Assembly: GCF_019112545.1 (NCBI RefSeq)
Contig: NW_025064955.1
Span: forward strand, 1 to 64,000
Direction: 5' to 3'
Origin: Guyanagaster necrorhizus
Lineage: Eukaryota; Basidiomycota; Agaricomycetes; Agaricales; Physalacriaceae
DNA length: 64,000 nt
The position numbers were made by a program, and so were the translations under genes. Within the stretch, counting starts at the first letter, position 1; the number at the start of each line of letters is the position of its first letter. This document shows positions 50,871-60,773 of this stretch, piece after piece. Below the pieces are notes generated by a model. That model did not search any database and was not told where the DNA came from. It was given only the letters and a program-made list of their open reading frames with translations.

Positions 50871-52112
50871 TCATGTCCCTTGTCGTTGCCACATTCGACG
50901 TCTCTGGATATGCGTCGTTCAAGCTATTTATGTGTTGGTGTTCTTTGCGAAAAATGCCTATTCACCAGTGAATTCAGTGCAGAGTTTATTTCCCCCTGCC
51001 TTACCGGGTTGATGATTTCATTATACTGCTATTCCGATACTACTGAATAGGGGGTAAACCCCAGTTGGAAATCAGAATGTATCACAGATTTAGCTGTTTC
51101 GTTTCTTTCGGAGATCCACACAGGGAAGACCAACGTCGGTGAATTAGGGCGCCGTTTTATTTGTCGAAACATTGACAGTCACTCACCCTGACTGTATGAG
51201 CTAGTCATGCCAGATGATCAACGATAACTTAGGGATCGGCATAGCCGAAATGAAAGATGGAATGACAAATGACAAGCTCAAAGCGGTTACAGCGGGGATT
51301 CATGAAAAAAGAGGTGATAAAGAGAAGTCCCCGCATCTGTGGGATACTGGGAAAAATGTTTTGGGGAAGGGGCCGCCACACACCGCGCCCGAGACCGAAT
51401 GTCTGCTGCCCCAGGTTGAACTCCCTTTTGACGGGCCTGGCGGCATGTAAATGTCACCGTCGGAACATAAGTTGGCAGAAGTGATTTGTCTCAGCTGAGC
51501 ATTATTGGAAGATAGAGCACCCGAATTCTAGCATGGGTACAATGGGCCTTTGTTATGGATTTCTGCATTGGTATAATTCCCGGAAATGTCTGGAAGTCTC
51601 CAGTCGCTTGAAGTCCTTTCTTTTCCTTTTCATCCCTTTCTGTACTTTTTCTTACTCAGCCTAATAAACTCATTATAACTCATGACTTCATGAACTTGTT
51701 CAACCTTCTAGTAACATCCATTTGTATATAAATGTAGCTACAAAACATGTACTAGGTATTACCTGTCTTGAACCCTACACTTTGTGTGACCTCAAGCTAT
51801 GGAAACTAAGCTTTGTGCTAATTGGAACCCCTCATAGGGTCTGAGAGATGAGTAGTTGCATTGATAGTCTAATCTAGCTATGAGCAGGAAAACTATATCT
51901 ATCCTGCCCTAAACAGTCATGTGCTACAGCCTGAATCCACCTTTGCCTTCTCCCACCTATGCTCCCATGTACCCCCCTACTGCAAGGTGATGCTCTGGTG
52001 CCTCTCTGCAACTATAGCACCAATGAATGGACCTTCTGCCTCTCCTCCTTCTGTCTCACCTTCACCATCTTCCTCTAGCACAATCATCCTATTGTTCTCT
52101 CTGCCAACTAAG

Positions 52113-52644
52113 TGTTAAGCCCAAATTCCATGTGACTAATAACATATGATAAACTATTGCTACCTCACACTTTGGGTAAAATGATAGAGTCCACATTAGA
52201 GTTGTGTTGTCAAGGCATTTGCAAGTTGCTCAAGATAAGATGGTGAAGAATAAACTTTAGCTCAAAGCTGGGGTTACTACAGTGAGAGCTATGCTACTTA
52301 AATACTAAATTGTTATCATTCTAAGAATATAACTACCTAATTGTCCATTTTGTTGCTGTGTAGCACTTTGTCCAGTGTTGCTAAGATACCTACAAAAGAA
52401 TATTGTCTGCTGTTGAGCTGTTCCTGCTGTTCCTGCTGTTACTGCTGTGCAATGACAAAAGAGATGCATCTGTCATTGTGCTGCTGTGAGGCTCTCAACA
52501 GTGCAGTAGGACTTGGGTGGTGCTGCTGACTAAGCACTCCCACAATCCTAAGTGCTCAGGTCTAGGCACTCTGACTAAGTGGAAATAGAGGTCAATCCTG
52601 AATAAATCAAGAGAAAAGAAAAGAAAATAGGAAAAATCATAACA
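52113..52644 (-). repeat. solo LTR with 5-bp target duplication CTAAG
   Basis: Starts TGTTAAGCCC and ends AATCATAACA, like the LTRs of the neighbouring elements, and contains AAACTTTAGCTCAAAGCTGG near 52251. It is flanked on both sides by CTAAG (52108-52112 and 52645-52649), the 5-bp duplication expected of gypsy integration. It is free of CpG and longer (532 bp) than the young 444-bp LTR because of local insertions, including a CTGCTGTTC-type short tandem near 52420-52450. No internal domain remains, so the element was reduced by LTR-LTR recombination. Confidence 0.85.
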
Positions 52645-52655
52645 CTAAGTCTTCA

Positions 52656-52660
52656 TTATC
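52656..52660 (+). repeat. target-site duplication TTATC (left)
   Basis: The five bases TTATC precede the left LTR and are repeated exactly at 60769-60773 after the right LTR. A perfect 5-bp duplication shows that both element ends derive from a single integration event. Confidence 0.95.
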
Positions 52661-53104
52661 TGTTAAGCCCAGGCGTCACATGGTCAGATACACGTGATAA
52701 ACAGATGTTCCTTCGCACTTCGAGGAATCACCTGAGTTCACTTATGTGTGCTTCCGAGTGGTGTGACTCAAGGTCAGAAGTAGACTCGAGGTAGAATGGT
52801 ATGAATAAACTTTAGCTCGAAGCTGGGGGTTACCAGCAGGAGCCGTGCTACTTAAATACTACTAGGTCGTTCCTAAATATATACGGCTACTTATTATGTG
52901 TTGTCGTGTCCTTTGTGCCCATTGTCCTAGGGCGTCGCTATCATACATAAAAGGCTTCTTGTGTAGTCGAGCGCTGTCTCCACGTCGAAGAACAATGGCG
53001 GATTTGGCCAAGCTTTGTCCCCACGGTCCTAAGTGCTTGCCTTAGCGCCGTGACTAAGCATGAATAGGGGTTGAAAAAGAAAGAAAGAAGTAAAAATCGT
53101 AACA
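52661..53104 (-). repeat. 3' LTR of the full-length element
   Basis: 444 bp, ends TGTTA and TAACA. It is identical to the right LTR except at seven sites: CACAT/CACGT, CTAGG/CTCGG, TCATA/TCGTA, ACGTC/ACATC, AGTGC/AGCGC and two in the GCGCCG/GTGCTG stretch. In element sense it is the downstream LTR, immediately following the polypurine tract at 53105-53115. Confidence 0.97.
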
Positions 53105-53115
53105 TTACCCCCTCG
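53105..53115 (-). promoter_or_regulatory. polypurine tract (plus-strand primer site)
   Basis: On the element sense strand the sequence CGAGGGGGTAA directly abuts the 3' LTR. A purine run at this place is the RNase H-resistant primer for plus-strand DNA synthesis in LTR elements. The same motif (GGAGGGGGTAA) abuts the LTR of the related element at 63060-63070. Confidence 0.85.
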
Positions 53116-53137
53116 TTAAGACCATCGTCCCGATGGC

Positions 53138-56100
53138 TTAATTAAGGGACAGTTCATAATCGTGTATGGCTGTGTCCGCATTCATGTATTTTTCGTTCAC
53201 CCACTGGTTAGATTCCGGGCCATAGCCCTTCCAGCTGACCAGGTAATCCACCATTGTGGTTTGTCCGCCTCCTTTTGCTTTTACTTTTCGTAGTTTGTGG
53301 TTTAGAACTTGATCGATTTCGTAGTGTTCTTCGTCATCAATCAAATCCGGAGGCGGGGGAGGTGGTTGTTCCTGATTTGGAAATGCTGGCGCGATATAGG
53401 GGTGTAACAGTGTTTCGTTGAAGACATCATGGATTTTCCAGGTCTGTGGCAGGCGCAATTTGTACGCGCTTGACCCAACGGCTTTTATAACGGGGAAGGG
53501 GCCCGTTCGTTTGTCGTCAAGCTTCTTCTTTGGGCGCGGTAGGTGAAGGTTTGTCGTATCCAACCATACTTTGTCGTTAGGTTGGTATTTGTGACCTGGG
53601 CGCCGGTGTTTGTCGTAGTTCTTTTTCATTGTTGCTGCCGCCTTTTCCAGTGCTGCCTTTGTTTCGTTGTGGATTTTTTCCATATCAGCCGCGAAATCGG
53701 ACGATGCAGGGGTAGTCGTCCGGAGTCGATTTGTCTGGGTGACGTAAGGGTGTCGACCGTGGTTTATGAAGAATGGGGTTTTCCCCGTTGCGGAATGTAC
53801 ACGGTTATTATGTTGGAATGCTGCCAATGCAAGCCATTCGGTCCAATCGTCTTGTCGGTAATTGATGAAAAGTCGTAAATACTTTTCAATTTCCTGGTTA
53901 ACGCGCTCTGTTTGCCCGTCAGTTTGAGGATGATAGGCCGTAGATGCGTTTTGTCTGATGTTCAGGATGCGGTACAGGTCGGTAACGAATTTTGAAACAA
54001 ATTGGGGACCCCTGTCTGAGATAATAACTTGGGGCATCCCATGTTTGGCGTATACTTCGTCCCGTAGGATCTTGGCCCATCCTTCGGAGTTTAGTTCAGT
54101 GGAACACGCAATCGGTATGATTGCTTTCGAGAATCGGTCAACAATGACGAGAATGGCGTCATACCCGTTACATTCGGGTAACCCGGTGATCATGTCGACG
54201 GAGATGTGTGTCCATGGTGCGGAAGGTATCTCGTTTGGGTGTAGAGGTGCCGCTCAGGCTTGTGTGGAGGTCTTTCCTCGTTGGCAAGTTTCGCAGGCCT
54301 TTACATATGCCGTTATGTCATTACCCATTTTCGGCCACCAATATTCTCGTAAAACGAGTTCTTTTGTTTTGGCGACGCCTGGGTGTTCTGCCGTTACATG
54401 ATCGTGACAGGTGGCGATGATCTCGCCGCGGAGCTGTCAGTCGCGAGGGATATAGATGCGCCCGTCGTAATAGATTAGGCCGTCCTTTTTTGTCATTCCC
54501 CGCTCGTGGTTAAGGGAGGGGGCCACTCGTTGGTCCCACTTGTGATTGTCTCGCATGGCGCTTTTGATCCGTTCGTGTAATTCCTCCTCTGTTGGCATTA
54601 TCATGGCTCGGAAGTGTTCCGGCCTCAGTAGTGTCACGCCCTCGTTATCACCTCCCCCCTGATCATGATCTGATCGTCTACTCAGTAAATCAGCCTTCTT
54701 GTTCGCCGTTCCCGCTTTGTGATGCAGGGTGTATTGATATTGGCTGAGTTCTGTCACCCAGCAGGCTTGTCGTCGGTTGAGCTTCTGGGGTTGTCGGAAA
54801 TATCGCAGATTTTGGTGATCTGTCCAGATTTCGAATATTTCCTCGGCCCCTATGAGGTAGTGTCGCCATTCTTCCAAGGCGAGCATGATGGCGAGCAACT
54901 CCTTGTCGTAAATTTCATAGTTGCGCTCCATAGTGGTCAAGGCCTTGGAGAGGAAGGCTACGGGTCGCCATTTCCCTTCCTGTTCCTGAGAGAGGACGGC
55001 TCCTATTGCTCCCTCACTCGAGTCGGCTTCTACCCTGAATTTTCCTTCTTGAGTTGGAATGGCTAATATGACGTCCTCCGCCAGTCGTCATTTGAGGTCA
55101 TCAAAGGCGGCTTGTTGGGAAAGTCCCCACCTCCAGGGAGCATTACCCGTTAATTGTGTCATCGGACGGACGATCTTGCTGTAATCGCGGATGAATCGTC
55201 GGTAAAAGTTTGTAAACCCGAGGAATGATTGTAATTCCTTCTTCTTTTTGGGTTCGGGCCATTCAGTGACCCCTGCTACTTTTACCGGGTCCATGCGGAT
55301 GCTCCCTTCGCTGATGATGACTCCAAGGTATTCTGTTTCTAATACTTCGAATTCACATTTCTCCGCTTTGAGGAATAGTTTGTGTTTCCTCATCAGGGAT
55401 AGTACCTCCCGTACCAGTTTTCGATGTTCCTCCCTTGTTTTGGACATGATCAAGATGTCGTCGAGATAAATTGTTACCTTCCCGGTGGAGATGAGGCTTT
55501 TAAAGATATCGTTCATCATCCACTGGAAAGTGGCAGGGGAATTTGTGAGCCCGAAGAACATGACCGTCGGTTCAAACAGTCCCCGATTGGTACGGAATGC
55601 GGCCTTCCATTCATCCCCCTCTTTGATGCGGACGTTATTATATCCCCACCGCACATCGAGTTTTGTGTAGTATCTGGCCCCTCGGAGTTTGTCCATTAGC
55701 TCCGAAATCAAGGGCAATGGGTATCGATTTTTGATGGTCATTTCGTTGAGCTTTCGATAGTCTTGGACTGGTCGAAGTTTTCCATCCTTCTTCTTGACAA
55801 AGAAGAAAGGAGAAGCCATGGGGGACTTCGAGGGACGGATCCTACCGCTCGATAAGTTTTCATCTAGGAACTTATCGAGTTCCTGCTGTTCGTAATGGCC
55901 GAGGGGGTAGGTCTTGCAATCTAGATTGGCGCTAGCGTTCGGCACCAGTTCGATTGCATGATCCCAGGGTTTTGGAGCGGGCAGCTCGTCAAAGCTTTCC
56001 TTTTCGAAGAGATCCTTGTAGTCTCGTGCCCACTCAGGTACCATTTCTTCGAATGTTTTTTCGCCCTTCCCTTCGTTTGCTTTAGCGGCCAAATCGTTGG

Positions 56101-57190
56101 CATGGTGAACAGCACGTATGTGGATTTCCTTCTGGAGGTCTATGGCGAGTATGGTTTCGCCATCCTCCATCTCCTCGTCCCAGCGGTCCTCCGGATCTTC
56201 ATCTGGCAATTCAAATGGAATTTTCCTGCATCGGCACCTGGCAAAGGTGATCCGACCAGTTTTCCAATTGATCAGTGGGTTATGGCGGATTAGCCAATCA
56301 TGGCCGAGGAAGAGTTCTTTAGTTCCGAGATCTGTTACGGCCAGATCAAGGCGTTCAGAGTGGTCCCCTATAGTTAATCTGAGTTCGACGAACTCAGTGA
56401 TGGAACCGGCTTGATTCTTCGTTCCGTCAGCATTGTACACCGGTATTGGGGCCGCTGTTGCCCTGGTCGGGAGCTGATGCTTGTCGACGAAAGCCCGATT
56501 AATTGAGCTCCCTGTACAGCCACTATCGATGAGGGCGGTTATTTGATAGGTGGCCCGAGAGGTTAGTGTCTCGATTTGTCCCTTTGTGGTCAGGTCACGT
56601 CCGGGGGTTTTGGTTCGTAGGATGTATTTTTTGGGTCCCCGGAGTTCGTCTAGCCATTCGAGGGCTTGACATCGTTCAGCTTTTCTGATCCCTTCAATCA
56701 GTTCGTCCACTACTTCTTCAGTCCTCGCCCGATGAATCCAGTTTCGAAGTACGGCCTTTGCCGCTGCTTCGTCCCTAGCATCCTTGATGGCTCTCCACGT
56801 CCATTCGGTGTCAAATGGTTTGAGCCATGTGGCGGGACTCTCTGTCCCTGTTCGGCCCGTGGGCGTTTGAGTTTCTTTTTGCGATTCAATGGTGCGTCTT
56901 GTAAGTAACTGGGGTATATTCGAATGCGTAGGGGACGACATAGATGTAGCTACAGAGGTACTATTAGTCCGACTAGCGGCTGTTACTGACACACCATTAA
57001 GTCCTTTGGCCAGCTCAGTGGAATCGCTCACTGACTGGCCCCGTCTTTTACCTCTTCGACCTTGGTTTCCTTTCCAAGGTCCTCTTCTTCCTTCTGAAGT
57101 TCGGCGATCTGCGCCCGTATGTCTTCTCACGTTCGCTTCTTCCTTGGGCAATCCTTCGCCATGTGCCCCTTTTGTCCACAATTGAAGCAC
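53138..57190 (-). pseudogene. pol: gypsy pol polyprotein (PR-RT-RH-IN-chromodomain) with three TGA codons
   Basis: One reading frame runs from the gag overlap to TAA at 53138-53140, interrupted only by TGA at 55090-55088, 54439-54437 and 54256-54254. Domains in order: protease with ALIDSGCTGSSIN; reverse transcriptase with MASPFFFVKKKDGKLRPVQD, KLDVRWGYNNVRI and the active-site IYLDDILIMS; RNase H with DKELLAIMLALEEWRHYL and WTDHQNL; zinc-binding integrase N-terminus (CETCQRGK); DDE core with SVDMITGLP, IISDRGPQF and DGQTERVNQEIE; GPFPVIKAVG; and a chromodomain with VDYLVSWKGYGPESNQWV. Chromodomains bind methylated histone tails and direct integration. Each TGA sits where the family has Arg (LK-stop-RLAED, PRD-stop-QLRGE, STQA-stop-AAPL), consistent with CGA to TGA. 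Expression would normally follow a -1 shift from gag. Confidence 0.95.
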
Positions 57191-60100
57191 TTCCCTTCCT
57201 TCTTCATGCGGTCAATGTCCATTGGCTTCCCGGTTCCGGTGTAAGTCGTGCCGGTTCCAGTCTTCTGCGCGCTGTACGAGGGGGTGCTGCTCGAGGAGCC
57301 CGAGTTCTTTCCAGCAGTTTGCCCCGGCTTGTTCGGGGTTGGCGGGGTCGGCTTCTTGGGGTATTCCTGCAACGTCGTTGCCTCCGCTTTCTGCCTTTGT
57401 CGCTCCTTGTACATCTCGATGATCCTTTCTTTCCACTCGTCATACCCTACCGGCATCAACATTTTGACGCCCATAGCAGAGATCATCGTTAGGTACGAGG
57501 AGGGGACTCCTCGCTTGAGCGCCTCTACCATCCTTCCGTCGTTTGCAGTGTCCTCCCTGATCCCCGCGAGCTTCGCGAGGCGTTCCAATTCGTCGAAGTA
57601 GTCTGTAGCCGCTTTATCTCCCATCTTGTACTCCTTGATCTTCTGTTTGTGTACCTCTTGTACTGCGGGGTCAATGAATTTGTCGTTCAGCATTCGTTTG
57701 AATACCGGCCACGAGGGATATCGGTAATGCTCCCTAGTGGTGGATCGGAAGTTCGGAGAGATCAAGATCCACCACGTTTTGGCTTTATCCTCCAGATAGG
57801 AGGTGGCGAAAGTGACTTTGTTCATGTCGGTCCCGATATATCCGATATAGACTTCGAAGTATTGCTCGCAATCAACAAGGAACCGATCAATATCATCAGA
57901 AGCCCCCTTGAAGGGGCGAGGCTTCCGAAGGAGGTCAGGGTGGCATTGTAGGACGTTGGCATTCTGTGGGAGAGCGCCCATCGGGTTTGGCCATTCGCTG
58001 AACGGTGGTTGCTTCCATTCCGCAGGTGGTCCAGGGAAGGAATGTAGAGAGTTATCGTCGGCAACTGGGCTACCCTTTGGTTCGATAGCCCGGACGATTA
58101 CTCCGTCTCGTACTGTGAATCCGAGGCGGACCGCTTCGGGGTCATCCCGAACGGGATCCTTCCCGCTCGACTCTGCTTGATCCAGGGGAGGCTGTCCGCC
58201 GAGGAGTCGGCTTCCGCCGCGGGTCCAGGGGTTTTGGGTTTGGACGGCCTGCCATGCCGGCCGACTTCTGCTTCGGGTGAGCCGCGATGCTGTGCTTCGG
58301 ATCGATGGGTTGTCTTCGGCCCGGCTCCGAATAGAGGGGGCAATGTAAATGGCCCTCTTTGGTGGGACGGGGGGGGTACGCGGCATTGGTGCCAGTATCT
58401 TCGGCTTGTTAGCTGGTTGATATGGGGGTATCGGCACGAGCGGGTCTTCTGGATGCCGTCGTCCGTATTCTTTCCATGCGTACTCCGTCGCGGCATACTG
58501 TAAAACTTTTTCTTTTTCAGTCCCTTCCGCATACCTATACTCGAGTCCTAAGGGCGTCGCTCGCCAGTGCGCGTCCTGCCATAGATAATTCCTGCCCTGT
58601 TCGTACAAGTCCTGGTACTCCCTGTTCCTTGCTCTTTCAATCTCTTCCCGCAATGCTTCTTCATCTGTGTCTTCTCCTGCGCGCTCCAGTCGTCAGCGGT
58701 ATGGGTCATCACTGTCCTCGTCGTCCTCGTCGTCGCCCTCGTCCCCGCTGTCCTCTTCCCCGAGGAGGGAACTGACGGGCTGGTCGAAGATGGACAGCAC
58801 GACTGGTCGAAGGGTCATCGGGGATCCTTCCGTTGATTTGGGTGCTTGGTCCATCCCCTCGGTCACTGGTTCGAGCGATGGGAGGACTCCTGAGTCGGCT
58901 GTAGCGCGTTCCGCCGCACGCTCTCGTCTCCTCCAATTCTCGGCTATAGACGCCGAAGAGTTGCTGGAACTCGGGATTGAGGAACTGCCGAGCGACCCTG
59001 CTACCCAGGAATCGCTGGAGGGCCCTGTCGGAGATGTGGGCATTGTCGGGTACTCGGAGTCCATAGGCCCCGAGGACGGAGTCGGCGTCGGAGGAGATAG
59101 TATCGGTGCGGGCGGGATATTCGAGGATAACGGGGCGGGGCCTTCCGTCGTTTCCTCGCCTGATTGCCTCGTTCCAGCTGACGATGCTGGTGGGTCCCGT
59201 CCATGGGTCGTCGTCTGAGTCGGGCTCTCTGAAGGGGGATCCCGCATCGGTACGGAGCTCATACTCCCTAGGGGAAGCGGATCCCATTCTTTCGACCTCC
59301 TCCATTCTTCTTTGTTCTCTTCCCTGCCGGTCGTATTCTGCGGCCTCGTACTGCTCTCGGGCCTCTTCTCGAACATAGTCGGCGAGCTCCTCCTGGGTTC
59401 GCCTGATTTCTTCCTCTCGGTTCTGATTCTGCTGCTGCTGCCGTACGGCTTCATCGTAGTCAAAGGGAACGGCAAGGTCCCAATCTGGGAAGATTCGGTG
59501 TATGATTCTTCTCGTTGCAGCCCTTCCCCTTTCGCTGGCGGTCTCGTTTTCAGGCTCACTCCCGACATGGAGGTGTCGGTAGGGATCTCCTGCGGCCGAG
59601 ATAGCGATGTCCACGTTGTCGTAGTCAGGGTGGATGTCTCTTCCTTGTGGATTGTCGACCCCCAGCCTGCTGACGGACGGACTGGGCTCGGAACTCGGCT
59701 CGGTGGGGGTTTCGGGGGGGTTCTGGGGGGTGTGGGGACCTTCGCGGGGTCCCGTAGCCATCCGAGCGGCATCAAGGGAGTCCCGAGCACGGTTTCTAAT
59801 CCCTGAGGGAATTGGGGAGGCGGGATGCTCGGGGGAGTTGGCCGGAGTGACATAGTTGGAGACCTCGGCGGGCTCCTGAGCGACGTTCGTCGTCCACGGG
59901 TTCCAGAACCCTGTGAGAGTAGGGTGGCGGTTTCTGCCATGTCATCTGGGGAATTCGGGTCCTTCTTCCTCATGAAGGCTCCTCTGATCTGGGTCGCTAT
60001 TCCCGGCTTCTGGTATGGGTCCCCCTTGCGGGAAGAAGGACGTTCTGGCGGAGGGGGGGATGTCATGGAAGGGGAGATCGGGGGTTACGTTTCGTAGTAT

Positions 60101-60268
60101 TTGTTGAATCTGCTGGAACGCTTGATAGTGCCTGACTATCCAAGCTGCTACTGATTGTCGTCCGCGGCAGAGGGTGATGATAGCTAGAAGACCGAGCAAT
60201 GTTCCGATGATGGAAGCTATGAGCTCGAAGAAGTCGTGATTCAGGTCTGCGGTAGTCACTGGAGGCAT
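57127..60268 (-). pseudogene. gag: gypsy gag polyprotein, frame-broken, with N-terminal membrane helix
   Basis: The C-terminal half (58653-57127, open 508 codons) is a typical capsid region, with DDIDRFLVDCEQYF, LEDKAKTWW, YKMGDKAATDYFDELERL and VEALKRGVPSSYL. It ends in a zinc knuckle, CFNCGQKGHMAKDC. One TGA (58695-58693) separates it, in the same frame, from EEDSGDEGDDEDDEDSDD. Further upstream the protein-like signal moves to the next frame (FDYDEAVRQQQQNQNREEE to FLNPEFQQLFGVYSRELEE, about 59900-58930), so at least one frameshift near 58930 is needed, and more may lie near 59900 and 60060. The start ATG (60268) is followed by FFELIASIIGTLLGLLAII, a strong hydrophobic helix unusual for gag. 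Total length near 1,000 codons is long for gag. Confidence 0.85.
57166..57172 (-). other. candidate -1 frameshift heptamer at gag-pol overlap
   Basis: On the sense strand A_AAG_GGG is in the gag frame inside the zinc-knuckle coding sequence, within the 64-nt gag-pol overlap (57127-57190). Pol is in the -1 frame relative to gag, so a slip here would join them. The heptamer fits the formal X_XXY_YYZ pattern, but Y = G is not an efficient class, and I did not identify a downstream pseudoknot. Confidence 0.3.
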
Positions 60269-60310
60269 TCGGTTTCTCAGCACAATTGGGCTTGAGAAAG
60301 GGAACGAGGA

Positions 60311-60323
60311 AGCTTCGAGCTAA
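60311..60323 (-). promoter_or_regulatory. self-priming primer-binding site
   Basis: One base inside the 5' LTR, the sense strand reads TTAGCTCGAAGCT. This is the exact 13-nt reverse complement of AGCTTCGAGCTAA inside the LTR (sense 60488-60476). No TGG-type match to a tRNA 3' end starts here. In Tf1 of fission yeast and sushi-like elements, the first bases of the mRNA fold back onto such a site and prime reverse transcription; the same geometry is present here. Confidence 0.85.
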
Positions 60324-60475
60324 TTGTTAAGCCCAGGCGTCACGTGGTCAGATACACGTGATAAACAGATGTTCCTTCGCACTTCGAGGAATCACCTGAG
60401 TTCACTTATGTGTGCTTCCGAGTGGTGTGACTCAAGGTCAGAAGTAGACTCGAGGTAGAATGGTATGAATAAACT

Positions 60476-60488
60476 TTAGCTCGAAGCT
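60476..60488 (-). promoter_or_regulatory. inferred 5' end of element transcript (self-primer sequence)
   Basis: The sense word AGCTTCGAGCTAA is complementary to the primer-binding site. It lies 27 nt downstream of a TATA-like box, exactly where transcription would start, so it would be the 5' terminus of the RNA. The same word, with CpG changed to CpA, is kept in all related LTRs in the window (about 7802-7818, 8156-8175, 52251-52275, 62758-62780), showing that it is a family feature. Confidence 0.7.
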
Positions 60489-60514
60489 GGGGGTTACCAG
60501 CAGGAGCCGTGCTA

Positions 60515-60522
60515 CTTAAATA
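60515..60522 (-). promoter_or_regulatory. LTR promoter TATA-like box
   Basis: The sense strand reads TATTTAAG, ending 27 nt before the inferred transcript start at 60488. Related LTRs keep a similar AT box at the same distance (TTAAATACT words on the plus strand near 52302 and 62800). Confidence 0.6.
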
Positions 60523-60768
60523 CTACTCGGTCGTTCCTAAATATATACGGCTACTTATTATGTGTTGTCGTGTCCTTTGTGCCCATTGTCCTAGGGCGTC
60601 GCTATCGTACATAAAAGGCTTCTTGTGTAGTCGAGCGCTGTCTCCACATCGAAGAACAATGGCGGATTTGGCCAAGCTTTGTCCCCACGGTCCTAAGCGC
60701 TTGCCTTAGTGCTGTGACTAAGCATGAATAGGGGTTGAAAAAGAAAGAAAGAAGTAAAAATCGTAACA

Positions 60769-60773
60769 TTATC
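60769..60773 (+). repeat. target-site duplication TTATC (right)
   Basis: Exact repeat of 52656-52660 on the right side of the full-length element. Confidence 0.95.

Larger units (their letters stand above)
51610..52660 (-). mobile_element. left arm of an old, CpG-free gypsy element
   Basis: From about 51610 rightward CG dinucleotides vanish. On the minus strand, joining 60774 and below to 52655 and below, after removing both younger insertions, restores a continuous reading stretch (ADNEDLVGRENNRMIVLEE followed by GEGETEGGEAEG). This identifies the arm as the 3' end of the element whose integrase lies at 60774-62612. The 3' LTR of this old element is not resolved. A solo LTR (52113-52644) is nested inside it. 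Confidence 0.65.
52661..60768 (-). mobile_element. full-length Ty3/gypsy chromovirus, 8108 bp, self-priming type
   Basis: Two 444-bp LTRs bounded by TGTTA...TAACA enclose, in minus-strand order, a self-complementary primer site, a long gag with CCHC zinc knuckle, and a pol frame encoding aspartic protease, reverse transcriptase, RNase H, integrase and a C-terminal chromodomain, then a polypurine tract. Domain order (integrase after RNase H) and the chromodomain place it among chromoviruses. The self-priming site points to the Tf1/sushi group. The LTRs differ at seven positions, six of them C/T or G/A changes at CpG and one transversion, so the insertion is fairly recent. Gag and pol each carry breaks, so it is non-autonomous as it stands. 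It is inserted 16 bp to the right of a solo LTR within an older gypsy element. Confidence 0.97.
60325..60768 (-). repeat. 5' LTR of the full-length element
   Basis: 444 bp, partner of 52661-53104. In element sense it reads TGTTACGATTTTT to GGGCTTAACA. It contains the TATA-like box (60522-60515), the inferred transcript start (about 60488) and the complement of the primer-binding site. Confidence 0.97.

Noticed and set aside
59942..59944. TGA in one gag frame counted as another CGA-to-TGA stop
   Set aside because: At this point the neighbouring frame (PNSPDDMAETATLLSQG) looks more protein-like, so the TGA may not be in the used frame. I left it out of the CpG-decay count.
60509..60709. Short open frames inside the LTRs
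   Set aside because: They lie entirely within the LTR promoter and untranslated region and recur in both LTRs; not coding.
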